A model generated the notes under the pieces. That model had not been told where the DNA came from. It made no database searches and worked only from the letters and a program-made list of their open reading frames with translations. A stretch of DNA of 64,000 nucleotides from Treponema socranskii subsp. buccale. GTDB lineage: Bacteria; Spirochaetota; Spirochaetia; Treponematales; Treponemataceae. A program made the translations under genes and the position numbers. Below, in pieces: positions 60,320-64,000 of this stretch (position 1 is its first letter; each line of letters starts with the position of its first letter). The stretch spans positions 1,364,001 to 1,428,000 of the forward strand of contig NZ_CP054258.1 of NCBI RefSeq assembly GCF_024181585.1, given 5' to 3'.

Positions 60320-61552
60320 TTATTCGTTACCGAGCGTATCTCCGATACGCGCATCCGTCATATCGGGCGTTTCCGTATCCGAAAGTTCAAACGCAAACTT
60401 TTCGCCGTCCGCTTCCGATTTTTCCTCACCGGTATCGTCCGCTTCCGATTTTTCATCATCGATATCGTCCGCTTCCGTCTTGTCCTCGCCGTCCGCAAAG
60501 TTTTCGTATTTCACAGCGGTTTCGGAATCTTCATCCGCCGGAAAAAGTTCGTACGCTTTGCGCTCTTCGGGCGACATGATATTATATACGAAACTCAAAA
60601 TTTGGTTTTTCATCTGCGGTTCGATATGCACACATTCGAAATGGAGACGCGACTGATCGATGCTGCTGTTGTATTCGACCGTACGGACGATGCCGAACAT
60701 GATTATCAATTTTCCTTCGATGGTAAACTGCATTTTCAGCTGAATATTCGGCACTCCTTTTCCGCCGATCCTCACCATCGCGCCGGATTCGGATATGTCT
60801 TCGATGAGGCAGCGGTATCCCGCCTGCGTTTCAACTCTGTTGTAGTCGATAACTTTATCTTTGATAATAAAAAGGCTCGCGTATATAGTGCACTTTGTAC
60901 GGACTGCGCGCCGTTTTTGCGTGCGTAAAAGTTTTTCCGTGTGCTTGAGGTAGAGCACCGCTTTGCCGAAAAATACGCCGTTTCCGATCACCGTCGTGTC
61001 GAAAATATAACGGGCATCGCCCGTCCGCCACAAGTACACGCTTATCGATTTTCCGATCCAATCTTTGCCTTCGACGCTCACCTGTCCGTTTTGCATCGGA
61101 ATGCTTACCGTAAGTTCCCGTGCGTTATTGACGATTTTCGATGCGAATACGCCTTTTCCCGCAAGCACGATCCGCAATCGAAGTCCGCTTTCGAACGCCC
61201 TCGTGGACGAAAGCCCCCGTTTTTCCGACGCTGCGGATTCGATATGCGTGCGGTATGAGTAGAGTTTTGAAAGAAGGCGCTGCATACCGCCGTCTCCCGT
61301 TTTGCCCGCGCGATCCGCTCCCGATTTGATTTCGGATATGCAACGCGAAAGCGAGGGCATAGACCAAAAAAGCGAAAGAGGATCATCAAGACCGCATACG
61401 ACGGCCGTCCGCCACAAAAGACTTATTTCGGAAAACGAAAAACGGGAATCGAAACCGGTCGCAAAGAATTTAATCTTTTTTTGATATTTCAGTACGAGTT
61501 TTACAGCGATGATAAAAACCGCAAAAACGGTGAGAATTTTCAGGATATACAC
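60320..61552 (-). CDS. Membrane-anchored PilZ protein (c-di-GMP receptor)
   Basis: 410 residues: N-terminal membrane helix (ILTVFAVFIIAVKLVL), an unknown domain (about 45-205), and a PilZ domain with RRAVRTKC and DISESGAMVRIGG, the two motifs that bind c-di-GMP. The C-terminal 70 residues are acidic with a repeat (DDEKSEADDTGEEKSEAD). Likely links c-di-GMP to motility or surface traits, as PilZ proteins do in other spirochaetes. Confidence 0.83.
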   Translation of the reverse strand: MYILKILTVFAVFIIAVKLVLKYQKKIKFFATGFDSRFSFSEISLLWRTAVVCGLDDPLSLFWSMPSLSRCISEIKSGADRAGKTGDGGMQRLLSKLYSYRTHIESAASEKRGLSSTRAFESGLRLRIVLAGKGVFASKIVNNARELTVSIPMQNGQVSVEGKDWIGKSISVYLWRTGDARYIFDTTVIGNGVFFGKAVLYLKHTEKLLRTQKRRAVRTKCTIYASLFIIKDKVIDYNRVETQAGYRCLIEDISESGAMVRIGGKGVPNIQLKMQFTIEGKLIIMFGIVRTVEYNSSIDQSRLHFECVHIEPQMKNQILSFVYNIMSPEERKAYELFPADEDSETAVKYENFADGEDKTEADDIDDEKSEADDTGEEKSEADGEKFAFELSDTETPDMTDARIGDTLGNE

Positions 61553-61561
61553 ACCGGCCTC

Positions 61562-61577
61562 AATAGTATATACTATT
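61562..61577. promoter_or_regulatory. 16-bp palindrome in a divergent promoter region
   Basis: AATAGTATATACTATT is a perfect palindrome in the 66-bp gap between the PilZ gene (minus) and the CPBP gene (plus). It is well placed to be an operator for one or both. Confidence 0.45.
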
Positions 61578-61618
61578 CGATTGTATCACAGATCTGCGGA
61601 TTTTCATAGTACACGGAT

Positions 61619-62350
61619 ATGGACATATCGATAAAATTCCGGCGAAACCTGATCTTTGCCGCATCTTTATGTTTTTTTGTCATTCCCCCGCTCTTTGCCG
61701 GTGCGGCATCCGCCCGGGCCTTTTCGGCGTGGACATTTCCCGTAAAACCGCTGCTCTATGCACTCTTTGCATTTGTGCTCGTCCGTTTTTCCTTTCCGCC
61801 TTCCGCACCTATAAAAGGCGATGCATTCCGTTTCGTTCGAATAGGCTGGACGCTGGCAACTTTCGGCGCCCTGTGCGTCATCGCTTCCGTTATAGAAATT
61901 ATCGTCCGCCTTTCCGGAGGCAAAGGAAACCTCGAACCCGCCCTTCCTTCGTCGATCGCCGAAACGCTTTTTTGCATCGTCAATTTTGCGTGCGCATCGT
62001 TTTACGAAGAAGCGCTCTACCGTCTCTATCTTCCGGAAAGCATCCGTGCGATTTTGGAAGACCTTTTGCCGAAACGAATAAACAAATCGGAAAATGAAAA
62101 CACCTTGCAGAAAAAAAATGCGGCAAACGAACACGGATCTCGCAATATTTTTTTGATTTCTGAAATAAGTGCCGTTTCTCTTTTTGCGCTTTCTCACCGC
62201 TATTTAGGCTTACCCGCAGTTGCAAACGCGTTTTTTGCGGGAATCGTACTGCGCATTTGCTGCAAAAAGAGCAAAACCTTGTGGACAAATACCGTCTCTC
62301 ATTTCGCATACAATATGCTGTCCCTCGTTTTATTCGCACTCATACGGTAG
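61619..62350 (+). CDS. CPBP-family intramembrane protease
   Basis: 243 residues, about six helices. The CPBP motifs are there: SFYEEALYRLYLP (EExxxR), LFALSHRYLG (His), and NTVSHFAYNMLS (HxxxN). Such proteins process prenylated or membrane proteins or give self-immunity. A 70-residue basic loop after motif 1 (LPKRINKSENENTLQKKN) is longer than usual. Confidence 0.82.
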   Translation: MDISIKFRRNLIFAASLCFFVIPPLFAGAASARAFSAWTFPVKPLLYALFAFVLVRFSFPPSAPIKGDAFRFVRIGWTLATFGALCVIASVIEIIVRLSGGKGNLEPALPSSIAETLFCIVNFACASFYEEALYRLYLPESIRAILEDLLPKRINKSENENTLQKKNAANEHGSRNIFLISEISAVSLFALSHRYLGLPAVANAFFAGIVLRICCKKSKTLWTNTVSHFAYNMLSLVLFALIR

Positions 62351-62435
62351 CCGTCCGATTTTGTAGACACGGTAAAGCCGTTTTGTAACTATAGACAGTA
62401 CCGTATTTTTAATATAAAATAGAAAATAAAATGCT

Positions 62436-63866
62436 ATGACGATAGACGAATTCCTGCATTACTACAAGCGAAATTTTCACCGTACAAGCTCATTTTTCGC
62501 AGGTTTTATTTTAATGCTCGTCGATGCGGCAGCCCTTATGCTCAGCATCGGAACGAGTTTTTTTATCATCAATGCCATAAACAATGCGTTTATTAATTTC
62601 CGTTCTTTTGTCACGTACAGCGTCTATTTACCGCTCATACTCATCGTGTTTTATGCGGCGGGTCTGTATCCGGGCATTATGATTTCTCCCGTCGAAGAAA
62701 TAAAGCGATTCGGTATCTGTACCTTTTTCAGCTTTATCGGCATCGCCATAAGCATTTTTGTCGATACGGATGCGCAAAGCATCGCGGTCGCCGTCGCGCT
62801 CATGCTTGCGGTTCCGATTGCGACCGTTTTTTTACCGATTGCGCGACAAACGGCCCGCTTTGCATTCGGCCGGTATCGATGGTGGGGATTGCCCGCCGTC
62901 ATCTATTGTACGGGTTCAAGCGGAGATGCGGTTATAAACCGGATGATCGAGCGGACGGATTTGGGGTATAAACCCGCCGTCATCATAAACAGCGGCAGCA
63001 TAGCGGCAAACCTTTACAGCGGTATTCCCGTATTTCCTCCGAGCGAAGAACTGCTTCGACTCATCAAAACTTTCAAAATAAAAGCTGCGATTTTATGCGA
63101 TTACGATGAAACCGACGTATCGGATATTATGCAAACCTATCGATACACGATCACCGTTTCCAAGCATCAAACGAGATCCGTATCGGGTTCTCCTCAGATA
63201 AAAGACATCGGCGGTATCGTCGGCTTCGCATCGACGCACAATCTCACAAAAAAAACGAATCTTTTTGCAAAGCGCGTCATCGACCTCTCGCTCATCGTTC
63301 TTTCGTTTCCGATCGTTTTGCCCGTCTGCGCCGTCGTTTCGCTTATAATCAAGCTTACGTCTCCCGGCCCCGTCTTTTACGGGCACGTGCGTGTCGGAAA
63401 AAACGGCAAATCGATTAAATGCTGGAAATTCCGCTCCATGTGCCGAGATGCGGATAAAAAGCTCGACGAGATTCTCGCGCATAATCCCGAAATGCAAAAA
63501 CAATGGGAGCGGGATCGAAAACTGGTCGACGATCCGCGTGTAACGGCGGTCGGAAAGTTTATCAGAAAAACGAGTATCGACGAACTGCCTCAGTTTTTGA
63601 ATATCCTTACAGGCGAGATGAGCTTTATCGGCCCGCGTCCCGTTACCCAGGACGAACTTATCAAATACGGAGAGCAGGCGGACTATATCCTTTCGGTAAC
63701 GCCCGGACTTTCGGGTATGTGGCAGACGTCGGGCAGAAGCGATACGGAATACGAAGAGCGCATTACGCTCGACACGTACTATATTCAAAACTGGTCGATA
63801 TGGCTGGATATATGGCTCATCATTAAAACCGTGTGGGTCGTATTCAAGAGAAAAGGCGCCTATTGA
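62436..63866 (+). CDS. Undecaprenyl-phosphate sugar phosphotransferase (WbaP type)
   Basis: 476 residues. Four to five N-terminal helices, a Rossmann-like CoA-binding-type middle (about 145-250), and the C-terminal bacterial sugar transferase part: KRVIDLSLIVLSFPIVLPVC, KCWKFRSMCRDADKKL, KTSIDELPQFLNILTGEMSF, VTPGLSGMWQTSGRSD. It loads a sugar phosphate (often galactose or glucose) on the lipid carrier, the first step of a surface polysaccharide or glycoprotein glycan. Confidence 0.9.
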   Translation: MTIDEFLHYYKRNFHRTSSFFAGFILMLVDAAALMLSIGTSFFIINAINNAFINFRSFVTYSVYLPLILIVFYAAGLYPGIMISPVEEIKRFGICTFFSFIGIAISIFVDTDAQSIAVAVALMLAVPIATVFLPIARQTARFAFGRYRWWGLPAVIYCTGSSGDAVINRMIERTDLGYKPAVIINSGSIAANLYSGIPVFPPSEELLRLIKTFKIKAAILCDYDETDVSDIMQTYRYTITVSKHQTRSVSGSPQIKDIGGIVGFASTHNLTKKTNLFAKRVIDLSLIVLSFPIVLPVCAVVSLIIKLTSPGPVFYGHVRVGKNGKSIKCWKFRSMCRDADKKLDEILAHNPEMQKQWERDRKLVDDPRVTAVGKFIRKTSIDELPQFLNILTGEMSFIGPRPVTQDELIKYGEQADYILSVTPGLSGMWQTSGRSDTEYEERITLDTYYIQNWSIWLDIWLIIKTVWVVFKRKGAY

Positions 63867-63867
63867 T

Positions 63868-64000
63868 ATGAAACGATATATCGCCCGTGCCGCCGTTTAC
63901 CTTTTGCTTTCGTGCTTGGCTTTTTCTTCATCGTACAGGATAAACTCCGTCCGCTACATCATCGACGGCAAAACAAAAGAAGCGAGCGTCGAGCGCGAAG
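63868..64000 (+). CDS. Start of an exported protein (cut by window edge)
   Basis: 44 codons: MKRYIARAAVYLLLSCLAFS is a signal peptide, then YRINSVRYIIDGKTKEASVE, which recalls the first strand of a POTRA-type domain. It starts two bases after the sugar transferase stop. Too short to name. Confidence 0.55.
   Translation, partial: MKRYIARAAVYLLLSCLAFSSSYRINSVRYIIDGKTKEASVERE

Overview
The window is a chromosomal segment of a spirochaete, most likely an oral-type Treponema of moderately high GC. Support: a P83/100-family antigen, treponeme-style TPR, PilZ and hypothetical proteins, frequent TTG/GTG starts, and gene pairs such as mfd, recN-nadK and rpsF-ssb-rpsR-rplI-dnaB. The species is not determined. 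Most genes sit in tight operons with ATGA, TAATG or GTGA overlaps.

Left part (1-39100), ordinary chromosome: end of mrdA (PBP2) plus rodA; a two-gene GDP-heptose module (fused HddC/GmhB plus the HddA kinase); mfd; a three-gene operon of a secreted protein, a pseudo-receiver and a zinc ribbon; an inactive LysM/LytM protein; an HD-domain protein; recN-nadK; a DegT-like protein that seems to lack its PLP lysine; cheW; comF; malQ; an Fe3+-type ABC importer with a fused double permease; the P83/100 homologue; the rpsF-ssb-rpsR-rplI-dnaB operon; an ankyrin protein; rsmD; a TPR protein; rlmN; and leuC/leuD. The leuC-leuD junction appears to have been split by a 241-bp hairpin-rich insertion flanked by a perfect 10-bp direct repeat.

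Middle (39.1-53.5 kb), an AT-rich accessory island that looks like an orphan toxin/immunity cassette array. It starts with a repeat-rich noncoding stretch and two secreted proteins. Next come a PoNe-like DNase toxin tail with a PoNi-like immunity gene, a barstar-like inhibitor, two GH-E (HNH) nuclease tails each followed by an ankyrin-repeat gene, a second orphan PoNi, and a TPR-like gene with a truncated copy. Then comes a second array: a papain/C39-like cysteine peptidase module with a signal-peptide protein carrying a discoidin-like domain, followed by three copies of [3' tail of the peptidase + another secreted discoidin-like gene]. One of these units is split by an IS110-family element with a roughly 240-bp noncoding left end (candidate bridge RNA). 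A Bro-N/Fic fusion closes the island. Near-identical blocks of 30 to about 210 bp show that the array grew by recombination.

Right part (53.5-64 kb), chromosome again: two RluA-family pseudouridine synthases, a membrane protein, a YggS-type PLP protein, rsmA/ksgA, a short ComEC, a HEAT-repeat protein, a PilZ protein, a CPBP protease, a WbaP-type sugar-phosphate transferase and the start of an exported protein.
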